A stretch of DNA of 38,715 nucleotides, from contig JAJDYL010000164.1 of assembly GCA_022825195.1 (NCBI GenBank), positions 1 through 38,715 of the forward strand. Direction: 5' to 3'. Below, piece by piece: positions 22,158 through 33,110 of this stretch. The notes below the pieces were generated by a model. That model had not been told where the DNA came from. It saw only the letters and a program-made list of their open reading frames with translations, and ran no database searches. A program made the position numbers and the translations under genes. Source of the stretch: Alphaproteobacteria bacterium. GTDB lineage: Bacteria > Pseudomonadota > Alphaproteobacteria > Bin95. Numbering within the stretch: the stretch's first letter is position 1; each line of letters begins with the position of its first letter.

Positions 22158-23174
22158 ATGGACGCGAGGGCGCAACTGGACCGGCTTTGGGCGCGGGGCC
22201 GGGAATTCCTCGGTTGCGAGGCCGCGATCATGGGCGGCGCCATGACCTGGGTGTCGGAGCGGAACCTGGTCTCGGCGATTTCCGAGGCGGGCGCCTTCGG
22301 CGTCATCGCCTGCGGCGCCATGGAGCCGGACCGGCTGGCGCTGGAAATCGCCGGCACGCGCGCGCTGACCGACCGGCCCTTCGGCGTCAACCTCATTACC
22401 ATGCACCCGAAGCTGGACGACCTCATCGACGTGTGCGGCGAGATGGAGGTCAGCCATGTCGTGCTGGCCGGAGGGCTGCCCGGACGCGCCGCCATGCGCC
22501 GGGTCAAGGGGTGGGGGGCCAGGCTGGTGTGCTTCGCCCCGGCGCTCCCGCTCGCCCGCAAACTGGTGCGCGACGGCGCCGATGCGCTGATCGTCGAAGG
22601 CGCGGAGGCGGGCGGCCATACCGGGCCCGTCGCGACCGCGGTGCTGGCCCAGGAGATCCTGCCGCAGATCCGCGACATCCCGGTGTTCGTCGCGGGCGGC
22701 ATCGGCCGGGGCGAAGCGGTGCTGGCCTTCCTGGAGATGGGCGCATCGGGCTGCCAGATCGGCACGCGGCTGGCGGCTGCCGAGGAATCGATCGCGCATC
22801 CGCGCTTCAAGCAGGCCTTCCTGCGCGGCGAGGCGCGCGACGCGGTGCTCTCGCAGCAGGTGGACCCCCGCTTCCCGGTCGTGCCGGTGCGTGCGCTCGC
22901 CAACGACGCCTCCCGCCGGTTCGGGGCCTTCCAGCACGAGGTCATCGCCCGCCACCGGGCCGGCGAGCTCGGCCTCAAGGAGGCCCAGCTCGAAATCGAG
23001 CATTTCTGGGCCGGCGCGTTGCGGCGCGCCGTCATAGAAGGGGATGTCGAGAACGGCTCGGTCATGGCCGGCCAGAGCGTCGGCATGGTGAAGCGGATCG
23101 AGCCGGTGTCGGCGATCCTCGACGAATTGCGCGGGCAGGCCCTCGCCATGCTGGCGGACCGGAGGCGCCCGTGA
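22158..23174 (+). CDS. nitronate monooxygenase family protein (2-nitropropane dioxygenase-like)
   Basis: A 338-residue FMN-dependent TIM-barrel enzyme of the nitronate monooxygenase/enoyl-reductase-like family. Visible are the MGGAMTWVSE start of the barrel, GVNLITMHP, the VEGAEAGGHTGP loop with the catalytic-region His, VFVAGGIGRGEAV and the phosphate-binding GASGCQIGTRL. The physiological substrate is uncertain; the family detoxifies nitronates but also includes FabK-like reductases. It starts 1 bp after the lysC stop, and its own stop overlaps the ptsP start (GTGA), so it is embedded in the operon. Confidence 0.88.
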   Translation: MDARAQLDRLWARGREFLGCEAAIMGGAMTWVSERNLVSAISEAGAFGVIACGAMEPDRLALEIAGTRALTDRPFGVNLITMHPKLDDLIDVCGEMEVSHVVLAGGLPGRAAMRRVKGWGARLVCFAPALPLARKLVRDGADALIVEGAEAGGHTGPVATAVLAQEILPQIRDIPVFVAGGIGRGEAVLAFLEMGASGCQIGTRLAAAEESIAHPRFKQAFLRGEARDAVLSQQVDPRFPVVPVRALANDASRRFGAFQHEVIARHRAGELGLKEAQLEIEHFWAGALRRAVIEGDVENGSVMAGQSVGMVKRIEPVSAILDELRGQALAMLADRRRP

Positions 23175-25429
23175 CGCAGGCCGCCCGCCCGGACGCTTCG
23201 CGATTGCTGCTGCAGCGCGTCCGCGAGGTCGCGGCGACGGTCGTGGACAAGCAGGACCGCCTGGACGGCATCTCCACGGAAATCGCGGACGTGATGGGCG
23301 CGGAGGTCTGCTCCATCTATGTCCGGCACAGCGGCAACCGCCTGCTGCTGACCGCGACCAGGGGCCTCAATCCCGAAGCGGTCCACAACACCGCCCTCGC
23401 GGTGGGCGAGGGCCTTGTCGGCTTGGTTGCCGAGAGCGCCCGGCCGGTGAACCTGCCCGAGGCCGCGGCGCACGAGAATTTCGCCTACCGGCCCGAGACC
23501 GGCGAGGAAGCGTTCCATTCCTTTGTCGGCGTTCCCCTGCTGCGCGGCGGGCTGGTCGTCGGCGTGCTGACCGTGCAGAACGTCCGCCCCCGCGTCTATG
23601 GCAGGGACGAGGTCGATGCGCTCCAGACCGTGGCGATGCTCGTCGCGGAGGTTGCGGCGGCGCACGACGCGCCGAGCGAAGACATCGGCGAAGACCCGCG
23701 TCCGGTGCGTCTGGAAGGCAGGGTGCTGAATGCCGGCGTCGCGCTTGGAGCGGCCTATATGCACGAGGCCCGGCTGCCCGTGCAGAGCATGGTCTCCGGC
23801 GGCGACCCGGCCGGCGAGATGGCGCGGGTCGACGAGGCGCTGGAAGAAATGCACCGGTCGCTCGACGACCGTTTCCACGCCGCAGACCTGGCCGGAGAAG
23901 GCGAGCACCGGGAGGTGTTGCAGGCCTACAGGATGTTCGCCGAAGACCGGGGCTGGCTCTCCCGCATTCACGAGGCGGTGCGCAGCGGGTTGAGCGCCGA
24001 GGGCGCGGTGGTGCGGATCCAGGAGCAGATGCGCGCCCGCATGCGGCAGATGCGCGATCCGTTCTTCCGCGAGCGCCTGCACGATCTCGAAGACCTCAGC
24101 AACCGCCTGCTGGAGCATCTGGCCGGCGAGGCCGGGCGGATGCAGAAGGACGAACTTCCCGCGGATGCCGTTCTGGTCGCCCGGCACATGGGTCCGGCCG
24201 AACTGCTCGACTATCCCCGCGAGAGACTGCGCGCCCTGCTGCTGGAGGAAGGCTCGCACACGGCGCACGTCGTCATCGTGGCGCGCGCGCTCGACATCCC
24301 CGTCCTCGGCGACCTGGAGGACATCTCCGCCGTCGCCGAGTCCGGCGACCGCGTCGCCGTGGACGGCGAGAACGGACAGGTCTTCATCCGGCCCGGCGCC
24401 CAGGTCGAGCAGAATTTCGTCCACTCCATGCAGATCCGCGAGGAGCGGCGGGCGCAATTTGCTGTGCTGCGGGACAAGGCGGCGCGTTCCGTCGACGGCG
24501 TCGCGGTATCGCTCAGCATCAATGCGGGCCTGCTGATCGACATCCAGCAGGTCGCCGCCGTCGGAGCCGACGGGGTCGGTCTCTACCGGACGGAGATTCC
24601 GTTCATGGTCCGGTCCCGGTTTCCCGATGTGCAGGACCAGCAACGCCTGTACAGCCGGGCGCTGGACCTGTCGGAGGGGCGTCCCCTGGTGTTCCGCACG
24701 CTCGACATAGGCGGCGACAAGGTCCTGCCTTACTGGCGGCTGGCGGAAGAAGAAAACCCGGCCATGGGCTGGCGGGCGCTGAGACTGACCCTGGACCGGC
24801 CGCAAATGCTCCGCCAGCAGCTTCGGGCGATGGTGCGGGCGGCCGCCGGGCGCGACCTGCATGTCATGTTTCCGATGGTGGCGGAAATCTCCGAATACAA
24901 CCGCGCCAAGGCGATCCTCGACGCGGAAATCGAGCGCCAGAAGAGGCGGGGGCGGGAGGCGCCGGCGTCGGTCTTCGCCGGCGCCATGCTCGAGGTGCCG
25001 GCGCTCGTCTGGCAGTTGCCCGCCCTGCTGCGGGTTACGGACTTCATTTCGGTGGGCAGCAACGATCTGCTGCAATTCTTTTTCGCTGCCGACCGCGCGA
25101 ATCCAAGGGTGGCGGCGCGCTACGATCTGCTCTCGCCGGCAGTGCTGGCGTTTTTCGCCCACATAGTGGACGGCGCCGCAGGGGCGAACCGGCCGATTGC
25201 GTTCTGCGGAGAGATGGCCGGAGGCGTGCTGGAGGCGATGACCCTGATCGGCCTGGGCTTCCGGAAGCTGTCCGTGGCGCCCGCTTCCGTCGGGCCGGTC
25301 AAGGCGATGCTCCGCGCCACCGAGGTTGCGCCGCTCGCAGACTATGTCCGGTCGTTGGCCGGCCTTCCGGATCACAGCGTACGGGACAAATTGCGCGCCT
25401 ATGCGCTTGACCACAATATTCCGCTGTAA
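23171..25429 (+). CDS. ptsP: phosphoenolpyruvate-protein phosphotransferase PtsP (EI-Ntr)
   Basis: First enzyme of the nitrogen-related phosphotransferase relay (EI-Ntr to NPr to EIIA-Ntr), a regulatory rather than sugar-transport role. The 752 residues comprise an N-terminal GAF domain (about 15-160), a helical HPr-binding part, the phospho-His domain with active His366 in HTAHVVIVAR, and the PEP-binding TIM barrel with GVGLYRTEIPFM, NPAMGWRALRL and Cys679 in FCGEMAG. GTG 23171 overlaps the previous stop. No NPr or EIIA gene is in the window. Confidence 0.96.
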   Translation: MTQAARPDASRLLLQRVREVAATVVDKQDRLDGISTEIADVMGAEVCSIYVRHSGNRLLLTATRGLNPEAVHNTALAVGEGLVGLVAESARPVNLPEAAAHENFAYRPETGEEAFHSFVGVPLLRGGLVVGVLTVQNVRPRVYGRDEVDALQTVAMLVAEVAAAHDAPSEDIGEDPRPVRLEGRVLNAGVALGAAYMHEARLPVQSMVSGGDPAGEMARVDEALEEMHRSLDDRFHAADLAGEGEHREVLQAYRMFAEDRGWLSRIHEAVRSGLSAEGAVVRIQEQMRARMRQMRDPFFRERLHDLEDLSNRLLEHLAGEAGRMQKDELPADAVLVARHMGPAELLDYPRERLRALLLEEGSHTAHVVIVARALDIPVLGDLEDISAVAESGDRVAVDGENGQVFIRPGAQVEQNFVHSMQIREERRAQFAVLRDKAARSVDGVAVSLSINAGLLIDIQQVAAVGADGVGLYRTEIPFMVRSRFPDVQDQQRLYSRALDLSEGRPLVFRTLDIGGDKVLPYWRLAEEENPAMGWRALRLTLDRPQMLRQQLRAMVRAAAGRDLHVMFPMVAEISEYNRAKAILDAEIERQKRRGREAPASVFAGAMLEVPALVWQLPALLRVTDFISVGSNDLLQFFFAADRANPRVAARYDLLSPAVLAFFAHIVDGAAGANRPIAFCGEMAGGVLEAMTLIGLGFRKLSVAPASVGPVKAMLRATEVAPLADYVRSLAGLPDHSVRDKLRAYALDHNIPL

Positions 25430-25444
25430 ATATGGATTTGGCGC

Positions 25445-25474
25445 TTGATTTGTTGCGAGGCACTCTGACATATT
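25445..25474 (+). promoter_or_regulatory. candidate promoter before the rodZ-like gene
   Basis: TTGATT (25445-25450), 18 bp, CATATT (25469-25474). A strong AAAGGAGAGG ribosome-binding sequence follows at 25480-25489. The DNA between ptsP and this gene is AT-richer than its surroundings. Confidence 0.3.
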
Positions 25475-25503
25475 TCACGAAAGGAGAGGATATTCGCGCG
25501 CCG

Positions 25504-26574
25504 ATGCAAAGTTCAGGTGGGTGGCATGCGCGTTTTCGCGCAATTCGCATCCGGGCGAGAGGACGGCGTAATTCGTCATCGGCAGTATATGAGCCTCGGA
25601 AGGAAGAAACCGTTGGCGCATTTCTGCGTCGCTGTCGGGAGACGCGGCACGAAACGCTGAACCACGTCTCGCAGGCGTTGAGAATCCGTGTCCCCTACCT
25701 TAAAGCCATCGAAGAATGTGAGTGGCAGGCGCTGCCTAATTCGGTTTATGCGCGGGCTTTTTTGCGCAGTTACGCCATCCATGTCGAGGCGGACCCGGAT
25801 CAGGTGCTGAGCCGGGCGGAAGCGGCGCTCGAGTCGAAGCCCGGACCGGATACGCCGCTGCCGCCAATGCCGGCGCGGGACCGGTCCCTGCCCGGAGGCG
25901 CGCTCATCGGCGCCTCGGTGCTGCTCGCCATCGCCGCCTATGCGGGCTGGTATTATTTCAGCGTTCAGCAATTGCGCGACGAGCGGGTGGTCGCGGCGTT
26001 GCCGGACAGGCTGATGACGGAGCTTGCGCCTGCGGAGCGGGCGGCCCTGGTGTCGCCGCAGCGCGTTTCGGGCCGGCTGGGTGCGGCGAACCCGTTGCCG
26101 GAGCAGCCTTCGACGACGGGTCCGGCGCCGCCGGCGGAAGATGCCGATGCGGCGGCCGGCCTGGAGCCGGGCGAACCGCCGGGGCCGGCCGCCAGCGATG
26201 TCCGGCCGGGCCTGCCGGCAATCGCTGCGCCGTTTCCGGCTGAATCTTCGTCGCGGGGGCGTATGGCCGGCGGAAACGGAACGGGCGATGCCGCCTCCGT
26301 CCCCGAAGGGGTTGTGTTCCACGCCGTCGAACCGACCTATATTGAAGTCCGCTCCGTGGAAACGGACGAGGTGCTGGTGGGACGGTTGCTGGTTGCAGGC
26401 GAGCGGTATCGGGTTCCCGACCGTCGCGGTCTCGTGTTGAGCGTCGGAAATGCCGGCGGGTTGGAAGTTACGGTCGACGGTGTTCCAATTCCGCGGCTCG
26501 GCGCGGCGGGCGCCGTCCTGCGCCATATTCCGATCGACGGGGACTTGCTGCTGCGGAGTCGGACCGGAGGCTGA
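25504..26574 (+). CDS. RodZ-like helix-turn-helix membrane protein
   Basis: A 356-residue protein with RodZ architecture: a cytosolic HTH_25 domain (about 35-105, VGAFLRRCRETRHE and RIRVPYLKAIEE), one TM helix (about 132-152), a Pro/Ala-rich periplasmic linker, and a DUF4115-type beta domain (about 270-356, FHAVEPTYIEVRS). RodZ links MreB to the elongasome and shapes rods; the second name seen for such genes is a HTH regulator. ATG 25504 lies 14 bp after a near-perfect Shine-Dalgarno, slightly far; an in-frame ATG at 25432 is also possible but lacks one. The position before ispG and hisS is conserved in Rhodospirillales. Confidence 0.85.
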   Translation: MQSSGGWHARFRAIRIRARGRRNSSSAVYEPRKEETVGAFLRRCRETRHETLNHVSQALRIRVPYLKAIEECEWQALPNSVYARAFLRSYAIHVEADPDQVLSRAEAALESKPGPDTPLPPMPARDRSLPGGALIGASVLLAIAAYAGWYYFSVQQLRDERVVAALPDRLMTELAPAERAALVSPQRVSGRLGAANPLPEQPSTTGPAPPAEDADAAAGLEPGEPPGPAASDVRPGLPAIAAPFPAESSSRGRMAGGNGTGDAASVPEGVVFHAVEPTYIEVRSVETDEVLVGRLLVAGERYRVPDRRGLVLSVGNAGGLEVTVDGVPIPRLGAAGAVLRHIPIDGDLLLRSRTGG

Positions 26575-26633
26575 ATAGGGCCGTTCCCGGTCCGGGATCG
26601 GGTCCGTAGAGACAGGCATCCGGAAGGTGCGTA

Positions 26634-27749
26634 ATGAGCGTTCGTCCATATCGTGACATCTATCGCCGGACCTCCCGGAAAATCCGGGTCGGGTCGGTCG
26701 AGGTCGGGGGCGATGCGCCGATCAGCGTCCAGACCATGACCAACACGCTGACCGGCGATGTGGCCGCAACGATTGCGCAGGTGCGCTCGGCTGCGTTGGC
26801 CGGGGCCGATATTGTGCGTGTGTCGTGCCCGGACGAGGAGAGTACCGCGGCCCTTGCGGAAATCGTGCCGGAGGCGGGCGTACCCATCGTCGCCGACATA
26901 CATTTCCATTACCGCCGGGCCATCGAGGCGGCCAGGGCGGGGGCGGCCTGCCTGCGTATCAATCCCGGCAATATCGGCTCGGCCGCGCGTGTGCGCGAAG
27001 TGGTAAAGGCGGCGAAGGACAATGGATGCTCGATGCGGATCGGCGTGAATGCCGGCAGCCTGGAGCGCCACCTGCTCGAAAAATATGGCGAGCCCTGCCC
27101 GGAAGCGCTGGTCGAAAGCGCCCTCGAACACGCCCGTATTCTCGAAGACAACGACTTCTTCGAGTTCAAGATCAGCGTCAAGGCGTCCGATATCTTCCTT
27201 GCCACGGCGGCGTATCACGGGCTTGCGGAAGCCTGCGACTATCCCTTGCATATCGGCATTACCGAGGCGGGCGGCCTGCGCACCGGAACCGTCAAGTCCG
27301 CTATCGGTCTGGGTTCGCTGCTCTGGGCGGGAATCGGGGACACCATAAGGGTTTCGCTGTCGGCCGACCCGGATGAGGAGGTCCACGCCGGATTCGAGAT
27401 ATTGAAGGCGCTGGGCCTGCGCCACCGGGGGGTCAACATCGTGTCCTGCCCTTCGTGCGCGCGGCAGCAGTTCGAGGTCATCGAGACGGTCGCGGTGCTG
27501 GAAGAACGGCTCGCCCATATCACGACGCCCATGACGGTTTCGGTCATCGGCTGCGTCGTCAACGGCCCGGGCGAGGCGCGCGAGACCGATATCGGCATCA
27601 CCGGCGGCGGCAAGGGCACGCACATGGTCTATGTGGCCGGCCTGCCGCACCACCGCATCCGGAACACCGACATAGTGGACCACCTTGTCGGGTTGATCGA
27701 AGAGAAGGCCCGGGAAATCGAAGCCGAGCAGGCGCAAGAGGCGGCCTGA
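26634..27749 (+). CDS. ispG: 4-hydroxy-3-methylbut-2-enyl-diphosphate synthase
   Basis: IspG (GcpE) converts MEcPP to HMBPP in the non-mevalonate isoprenoid pathway using a 4Fe-4S cluster. The 371 residues include the TIM barrel with [23 protein letters not shown] and RINPGNIG. Cluster ligands are Cys272, Cys275 (SCPSC) and Cys307 with Glu314 (GCVVNGPGE). ATG 26634 is preceded by GGAAGG. The stop overlaps the hisS start by one base (TGATG). Confidence 0.97.
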   Translation: MSVRPYRDIYRRTSRKIRVGSVEVGGDAPISVQTMTNTLTGDVAATIAQVRSAALAGADIVRVSCPDEESTAALAEIVPEAGVPIVADIHFHYRRAIEAARAGAACLRINPGNIGSAARVREVVKAAKDNGCSMRIGVNAGSLERHLLEKYGEPCPEALVESALEHARILEDNDFFEFKISVKASDIFLATAAYHGLAEACDYPLHIGITEAGGLRTGTVKSAIGLGSLLWAGIGDTIRVSLSADPDEEVHAGFEILKALGLRHRGVNIVSCPSCARQQFEVIETVAVLEERLAHITTPMTVSVIGCVVNGPGEARETDIGITGGGKGTHMVYVAGLPHHRIRNTDIVDHLVGLIEEKAREIEAEQAQEAA

Positions 27750-28987
27750 TGGCGAAGCTTCGTGCCGTTCGCGGCACCCAGGACCTGTTGCCCGAGGCGT
27801 GGGCCCGGCACTGCCATGTCGAGGAGACGGCGCGGCGCGTGGCCGGCCGGTTCAACTATCGCAGCGTCGCAACGCCGATTTTCGAGTTCACGGAAGTCTT
27901 TGCGCGCACGCTCGGCGAGACGTCCGATGTCGTGACGAAGGAGATGTACACCTTCGCCGACAAGGGCGGCGACAGCCTCACCCTGCGCCCGGAGAACACG
28001 GCAGGCGTGGCGCGGGCGTTCATCTCCGGGAACCTCCGGCAGCAATTGCCGCTCAAATATTTCTACAGCGGGCCGATGTTCCGCCATGAGCGCCCGCAAA
28101 AAGGGCGGTTGCGCCAATTCCACCAGATCGGCATCGAAGTGCTGGGCGTTCCGGGGCCGGCAGCGGATATCGAGGTCATACAGACCGGAGCGCATGTGCT
28201 CGACGCGCTCGGAATTCGGGACCTGACCCGCCTGGAGCTGAACACGCTCGGCGACGCCGAGAGCCGGACGGCCTACCGGGAGGCGCTGGTGGAATATTTC
28301 TCGGACCGCGAGTCCGAGCTTTCGGAGGAGGGGCGGAGCCGCCTGCAGCGCAATCCGCTGCGCCTGCTCGATTCGAAGGACGAACGCGACAAGGCCGTCT
28401 CCCGGGACGCGCCCCGTTATGGCGACTTTCTGAATTCGCCGTCCGTGGATTTCTTCGCGGAGGTCTGCGAGGGGCTGGACGCGCTCGATATTCCCTATGT
28501 CCGCAATCCGCGCCTCGTTCGGGGGCTGGACTATTACGGGCACACGGCCTTCGAGTTCACCACCGACGCCCTCGGCGCCCAGGGCGCGGTCATAGCGGGC
28601 GGACGCTATGACGGCCTGATCGCCACGATGGGAGGGCCTCGGACTCCCGGCATCGGCTGGGCCGGCGGTATCGAGCGGCTGGCCATGCTGACGACCGATT
28701 ATCCGGAAGCTCCGCCGGTCGTCTCGCTGGTGCCTGTGGGACCGGCGGCGGAGAAGCGGGCGCTGCCGCTTGCGGACGCGCTGCGACGGTCCGGCATCAA
28801 TGTCGATCTCGGCTTTTCCGGCAACCTGAAGCGCCGCATGCAGCAGGCGAACCGGGTCGGCGCCCGGACCGCGGTGCTGCTGGGCGACGACGAGATAGCC
28901 AAAGGCGCTGCGACCGTTCGCGACATGACGACCGGAGAGCAGCGGGAAGTCCCGATAGACCGGCTGGCGGCTGCATTGGCTCCATGA
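27749..28987 (+). CDS. hisS: histidyl-tRNA synthetase
   Basis: Class II aminoacyl-tRNA synthetase (412 aa) charging tRNA-His. The N-terminal [12 protein letters not shown] segment, motif 2 with [20 protein letters not shown], the HisA/HisB signatures [15 protein letters not shown] and GGRYDGL, and the C-terminal anticodon-binding domain (about 320-412) are all present. It is coupled to ispG upstream (TGATG) and to prfA downstream (ATGA). Confidence 0.97.
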   Translation: MAKLRAVRGTQDLLPEAWARHCHVEETARRVAGRFNYRSVATPIFEFTEVFARTLGETSDVVTKEMYTFADKGGDSLTLRPENTAGVARAFISGNLRQQLPLKYFYSGPMFRHERPQKGRLRQFHQIGIEVLGVPGPAADIEVIQTGAHVLDALGIRDLTRLELNTLGDAESRTAYREALVEYFSDRESELSEEGRSRLQRNPLRLLDSKDERDKAVSRDAPRYGDFLNSPSVDFFAEVCEGLDALDIPYVRNPRLVRGLDYYGHTAFEFTTDALGAQGAVIAGGRYDGLIATMGGPRTPGIGWAGGIERLAMLTTDYPEAPPVVSLVPVGPAAEKRALPLADALRRSGINVDLGFSGNLKRRMQQANRVGARTAVLLGDDEIAKGAATVRDMTTGEQREVPIDRLAAALAP

Positions 28988-30042
28988 GTCTCGACGCCAA
29001 GCTCGATGCCATCATCGCCCGCCACGCGGAGATCGGCGAGCGCCTCTCGACGGGCGAGGTGCCGTCCGGCGAGCTCGCGGCCCTGTCGAAGGAATATTCC
29101 GACCTGACGACGGTCGCGGCTGCGATCGACGAGGCCCGGAGGTTGCAGGGCGAGGCCGCCGATCTTGAGGCCATGCTGGAGGACGATGAGCTCGGTGAGC
29201 TTGCGGCCGCGGAGTTGCCCGGGCTTCGAGACCGGATCGCCGAGGCGGAGAGGGCGTTGCAGCTTCTGTTGCTGCCGCGCGACGAGGCGGACGAACGCAG
29301 CGCCATCGTCGAGGTGCGGGCGGGAACGGGCGGCGACGAGGCGGCGCTCTTCGCCGGCGACCTGGTGGCCATGTATCGCCGCTATGCGGAGATGCGGCGC
29401 TGGAAGGTGGAGATGCTGTCGCTCTCGCAGACGCCGCTCGGCGGCTGCAAGGAAGCGGTGATGTCGGTCGCCGGCAAGGAGGTGTTCGCGCGGCTGAAAT
29501 ACGAGTCCGGCACGCATCGCGTCCAGCGGGTGCCGGAGACGGAGAGCCAGGGCCGGATTCACACCTCCGCCGCCACCGTCGCCGTGCTGCCGGAAGCGGA
29601 AGAGGTCGATGTGCAGATCGACGAAAAGGACCTGAAGGTCGATACCTACCGCGCGCAGGGCGCCGGCGGGCAGCATGTCAACACCACCGATTCGGCCGTG
29701 CGCATCACCCATCTTCCGACCGGCATCGTCGTGCAGCAGCAGGACGAGAAATCCCAGCACAAGAACCGCGCGCGGGCGATGAAGGTGCTGCGCGCCCGCC
29801 TCTACGAGCATGAGCGCGCCCAGGCCGACGCCGAGCGGGCCGCGGAACGGCGCAGCCAGGTCGGCACGGGCGACCGCTCGCAGCGCATCCGCACATATAA
29901 TTTTCCACAGGGCCGCATCACCGACCACCGCATCAACCTCACGCTCTACAAGCTGGACCGGGTGATCCAGGGCGAGCTGGACGAACTGATCGAAGCTCTC
30001 GCGGCCGAGGATGAAGCGGCCCGCATTGCGCAACTGTCGTGA
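28984..30042 (+). CDS. prfA: peptide chain release factor 1
   Basis: RF1 (352 aa) terminates translation at UAA and UAG. The GGQ motif is at 228-230, in [20 protein letters not shown], and its glutamine is the site methylated by PrmC, encoded next. The anticodon-like loop near [14 protein letters not shown] and the C-terminal [12 protein letters not shown] segment are typical. The start overlaps hisS (ATGA) and the stop overlaps prmC (GTGA). Confidence 0.97.
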   Translation: MSLDAKLDAIIARHAEIGERLSTGEVPSGELAALSKEYSDLTTVAAAIDEARRLQGEAADLEAMLEDDELGELAAAELPGLRDRIAEAERALQLLLLPRDEADERSAIVEVRAGTGGDEAALFAGDLVAMYRRYAEMRRWKVEMLSLSQTPLGGCKEAVMSVAGKEVFARLKYESGTHRVQRVPETESQGRIHTSAATVAVLPEAEEVDVQIDEKDLKVDTYRAQGAGGQHVNTTDSAVRITHLPTGIVVQQQDEKSQHKNRARAMKVLRARLYEHERAQADAERAAERRSQVGTGDRSQRIRTYNFPQGRITDHRINLTLYKLDRVIQGELDELIEALAAEDEAARIAQLS

Positions 30043-30860
30043 GCGCCGCGCCTGCGCAGGGCCGCGCCCGGCTGGCGGCGCTGGCGAACCGGTTGGCGGC
30101 GGCCGGGATAGCCGAGCCCCGGCGCGAATTGCGGCTGCTCCAGATCGAGGCCGGCGGCGCAGGCTCCCTTGCGGACTGGCCCGACCGTCCCCACCCCGGC
30201 CTGGAGGCTCTGGCGAACCGCCGGGCGGCCCGGGAACCGGTTTCGCGCATCGTCGGCAGGCGGGAGTTCTGGAGCCGCGACTTTCTCCTGACGCCGGAGA
30301 CCTTCGATCCCCGCCCCGACAGCGAAACGGTGGTCGAGGCGGCGCTTGCGGCCATGCCGGCATTCGCCAGCGTGCTGGACCTCGGCACCGGCAGCGGGTG
30401 CCTGCTCGCGGCCCTGCTGTCGGAGCGGCCCGGCGCCCGGGGCCTCGGGATAGACCGGTCGCCCGCCGCCTGCCTGGCGGCGCGCCGGAACCTGAAGGGC
30501 CTGCGGGCCTTGGTTGCGGCGGGGGACTGGGGGACCGCGGTCGCAGGCCGGTTCGACCTCGTGGTCTCGAACCCGCCCTACATCCCGAGTGCGGAGATCG
30601 CGGCGCTCATGCCGGAAGTACGCGACCACGACCCCCGGCTGGCGCTCGACGGCGGGGCCGACGGACTCGATGCCTACCGGGTCCTTCTGGAGGACCTCCC
30701 GCGCCTGCTGTCTCGCGGCGGAGTCGCGGTTCTGGAGCTGGGCGTCGGGCAGGCGCAAGCCGTTGCCGCGCTCGCGGAAGCGAAGGGTCTTCAGGTGCGG
30801 GAAATCCGCGCCGATCTGGCCGGGATTCCCCGTGCCATGGTTCTCGGATCGCAGCTATGA
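30039..30860 (+). CDS. prmC: release factor glutamine methyltransferase
   Basis: PrmC (273 aa) methylates the GGQ glutamine of release factors. The SAM-binding motif [13 protein letters not shown] (about 113-125) and the catalytic NPPY (178-181, in VSNPPYIPS) are visible, with [22 protein letters not shown] before them. GTG 30039 overlaps the prfA stop, the usual coupled pair. Confidence 0.96.
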   Translation: MSAAPAQGRARLAALANRLAAAGIAEPRRELRLLQIEAGGAGSLADWPDRPHPGLEALANRRAAREPVSRIVGRREFWSRDFLLTPETFDPRPDSETVVEAALAAMPAFASVLDLGTGSGCLLAALLSERPGARGLGIDRSPAACLAARRNLKGLRALVAAGDWGTAVAGRFDLVVSNPPYIPSAEIAALMPEVRDHDPRLALDGGADGLDAYRVLLEDLPRLLSRGGVAVLELGVGQAQAVAALAEAKGLQVREIRADLAGIPRAMVLGSQL

Positions 30861-30870
30861 TCGGCTGACC

Positions 30871-32010
30871 ATGGACTTCTCCCTGTCCGAAGACCAGCGC
30901 GCCTTTCAGGACGCGGCCCGCCGCTTTGCGGAGGAGGTATTCGCGCCCAACGCCGCGCGCTGGGATGCCGGGTGCATCTTCCCCAAGGCCGAATTGCGGG
31001 AGGCCGCGGCGCTCGGCTTCGGCGGGCTGTATGTGCGCGAGGATGTCGGCGGCTCGGGCCTCGCGCGAGCGGATGCCGCCATCGTGTTCGAGGAGCTGGC
31101 GGCCGGCTGCACCTCCACCGCGGCCTATATCTCGATTCACAACATGGCCGCCTGGATGATCGACCGCTTCGCCGGCGACGCGCTGCGGGAACGGCTGTTG
31201 CCGGACCTCTGCTCGATGCACAGCCTGGCGAGCTACGCCCTGACCGAGCCCGGCTCCGGTTCCGATGCGGCGGCGCTGGCGACCCGCGCCGAGCGCGACG
31301 GCGGCCATTACGTCCTGAACGGCTCCAAGGCGTTCATATCCGGGGCGTCGGAGACCGACATCATCGTCTGCATGGTGCGCACGGGGGGCGAGGGGGCGCG
31401 CGGCATCACCTGCCTCGCCATCGAAGCGGACTCGCCGGGCCTGTCCTACGGCGCGCAGGAAAAGAAGCTTGGCTGGAACTCGCAGCCGACCGCCATGGTG
31501 TTGTTCGACGACTGCCGGGTGCCCGTCGCGAACCGGGTCGGGAACGAGGGTGACGGCTTCCGGATCGCCATGGCGGGGCTCGACGGCGGGCGGATCAACA
31601 TCGCCGCCTGCTCGATCGGCGCGGCGCGCGCCTCGATGGAAGCGGCCGCCGCCCATATGGCCGGGCGCAAGGCATTCGGGCAGCGGCTCGCGGATTTCCA
31701 GGCGCTGCAATTCAGGCTGGCCGACATGGCGACCGATCTGGAAGCGGCGCGCCTGATGACCTGGCGGGCGGCGGCGGCGCTCGACGCCGGGGACCCGGAT
31801 GCGACCCGCCATTGCGCCATGGCGAAGCGCTTCGCCACCGATGCCGGCTTCGAGATCTGCAATGCGGCGCTGCAGCTTCACGGCGGCTACGGCTATCTCA
31901 AGGATTACCCGCTGGAGCGTTTCGTGCGCGATACGAGGGTTCACCAGATTCTGGAAGGCACCAACGAGATCATGCGCCTGATTATCGCGCGCGAGCTGCT
32001 GGCGCGATGA
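30871..32010 (+). CDS. acyl-CoA dehydrogenase, probably isobutyryl-CoA dehydrogenase
   Basis: A 379-residue FAD enzyme that introduces the 2,3 double bond into a short acyl-CoA. Family signatures are [15 protein letters not shown], the FAD-adenine segment [14 protein letters not shown], and the catalytic base Glu362 in the LEGTNEIMR segment. Isobutyryl-CoA is proposed because the next two genes encode the following valine-catabolic steps, and because the [12 protein letters not shown] start matches that subgroup. It begins 10 bp after prmC and its stop overlaps the next start (ATGA). Confidence 0.92.
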   Translation: MDFSLSEDQRAFQDAARRFAEEVFAPNAARWDAGCIFPKAELREAAALGFGGLYVREDVGGSGLARADAAIVFEELAAGCTSTAAYISIHNMAAWMIDRFAGDALRERLLPDLCSMHSLASYALTEPGSGSDAAALATRAERDGGHYVLNGSKAFISGASETDIIVCMVRTGGEGARGITCLAIEADSPGLSYGAQEKKLGWNSQPTAMVLFDDCRVPVANRVGNEGDGFRIAMAGLDGGRINIAACSIGAARASMEAAAAHMAGRKAFGQRLADFQALQFRLADMATDLEAARLMTWRAAAALDAGDPDATRHCAMAKRFATDAGFEICNAALQLHGGYGYLKDYPLERFVRDTRVHQILEGTNEIMRLIIARELLAR

Positions 32011-33098
32011 AGGACGATATCCTGTTCGACCGGACGGGCGGCCTCGGCCTGGTTCTGCTGAACCGCCCGCAGGCATTGAATGCGCTCACGCTGGAAATGG
32101 TGGACGCCCTCGACCGGCAATTGCTGGCGTGGGCGGAGGACGGCGCGGTTCGCGCCGTGGTCGTGGAGGGCAAGGGCGAACGCGCCTTCGCCGCCGGCGG
32201 CGACATCCAGAGGCTTTGCGAGGCGGGCCGCACCGGCGACCCCTATACCAGCACCTTCTTCTGGGACGAATACATCCTCAACTGGCGGGTCTTCCACTAT
32301 CCGAAGCCGTATGTCGCGCTCCTCGACGGCATTGTCATGGGCGGCGGCGTCGGCGTTTCGGTGCTCGGTTCGCATCGCGTGGCGACCGAGCGCACGGTGT
32401 TCGCCATGCCGGAAACCGGCATCGGCTTCTTTCCCGATGTCGGCGCGACATGGTTCCTGCCGCGCCTGCCGGGGCGCCTCGGGCTCTATCTCGCCATGAC
32501 CGGCGCCCGGCTCGGCGGGGCCGACAGCTACCATGCCGGCATAGCGACCCATTACGTGCCGAGCACACGTCTCGACGAGTTGAAGGCGGCGCTGGCGGCG
32601 GCCCCGCTGGACGGAGAGGACATCGAGGTCAACCATGCCGAGGTGAGCGCCGTGCTGGACCGTTTCTCGGAAAATCCCGGCCATCCTCCGATAGCGCCTG
32701 CGCGGGCCGCGCTGGAGCGCTGCTTCGCGAAGGAGTCGGTGGAGGCGGTGCTGGAGGCGCTGGAAGGCGAGGGCGGAGAATGGGCGGAGAAGACGCGGAA
32801 GGCCATGCAGGCCAAGGCGCCGACCTCGCTGAAGGTCGCGTTCGAGCAATACCGGCGCGGAAGCGGCCTCGACTTCGACACGGCGCTTGCGCTGGAATAC
32901 CGCATGTCGCAGGCGTTCATGCGGGGGCACGATTTCTTCGAGGGCGTCCGTGCGCTCATCCTCGACAAGGACAACCGCCCGGCCTGGCGGCCGGCGGCGC
33001 TTTCCGAGGTGACGGCGGAGGCGGTCGCAGGCTATTTCTCTCCGGCGGACGAGGAACTGGCATTCGATAATCCCGTCCGCCGCTTCGCCCGGACATGA
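32007..33098 (+). CDS. 3-hydroxyisobutyryl-CoA hydrolase
   Basis: Crotonase-superfamily hydrolase (363 aa) that releases 3-hydroxyisobutyrate from its CoA thioester in valine breakdown. The oxyanion hole is in [11 protein letters not shown] (108-118). Glu136 and Asp144 in [13 protein letters not shown] match the Glu169/Asp177 pair of the human enzyme, and the C-terminal [12 protein letters not shown] extension distinguishes it from hydratases. It overlaps the acyl-CoA dehydrogenase gene by 4 bp and precedes the dehydrogenase for its product by 12 bp. Confidence 0.93.
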   Translation: MKDDILFDRTGGLGLVLLNRPQALNALTLEMVDALDRQLLAWAEDGAVRAVVVEGKGERAFAAGGDIQRLCEAGRTGDPYTSTFFWDEYILNWRVFHYPKPYVALLDGIVMGGGVGVSVLGSHRVATERTVFAMPETGIGFFPDVGATWFLPRLPGRLGLYLAMTGARLGGADSYHAGIATHYVPSTRLDELKAALAAAPLDGEDIEVNHAEVSAVLDRFSENPGHPPIAPARAALERCFAKESVEAVLEALEGEGGEWAEKTRKAMQAKAPTSLKVAFEQYRRGSGLDFDTALALEYRMSQAFMRGHDFFEGVRALILDKDNRPAWRPAALSEVTAEAVAGYFSPADEELAFDNPVRRFART

Positions 33099-33110
33099 GG
33101 AGCTGACGGA

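Noticed and set aside
24860..24875. Single TGTCATG occurrences inside genes, such as in ptsP
   Set aside because: Isolated, without a second box at 10-bp pitch, and explained by coding sequence.
19805..25471. Minus-strand open frame of 1888 codons running opposite lysC, the nitronate monooxygenase and ptsP
   Set aside because: Only the part from 20854 down is the real ubiG. The rest lies opposite well-conserved genes, is Arg/Pro/His-rich and has no recognisable domain; it is open because of high GC.
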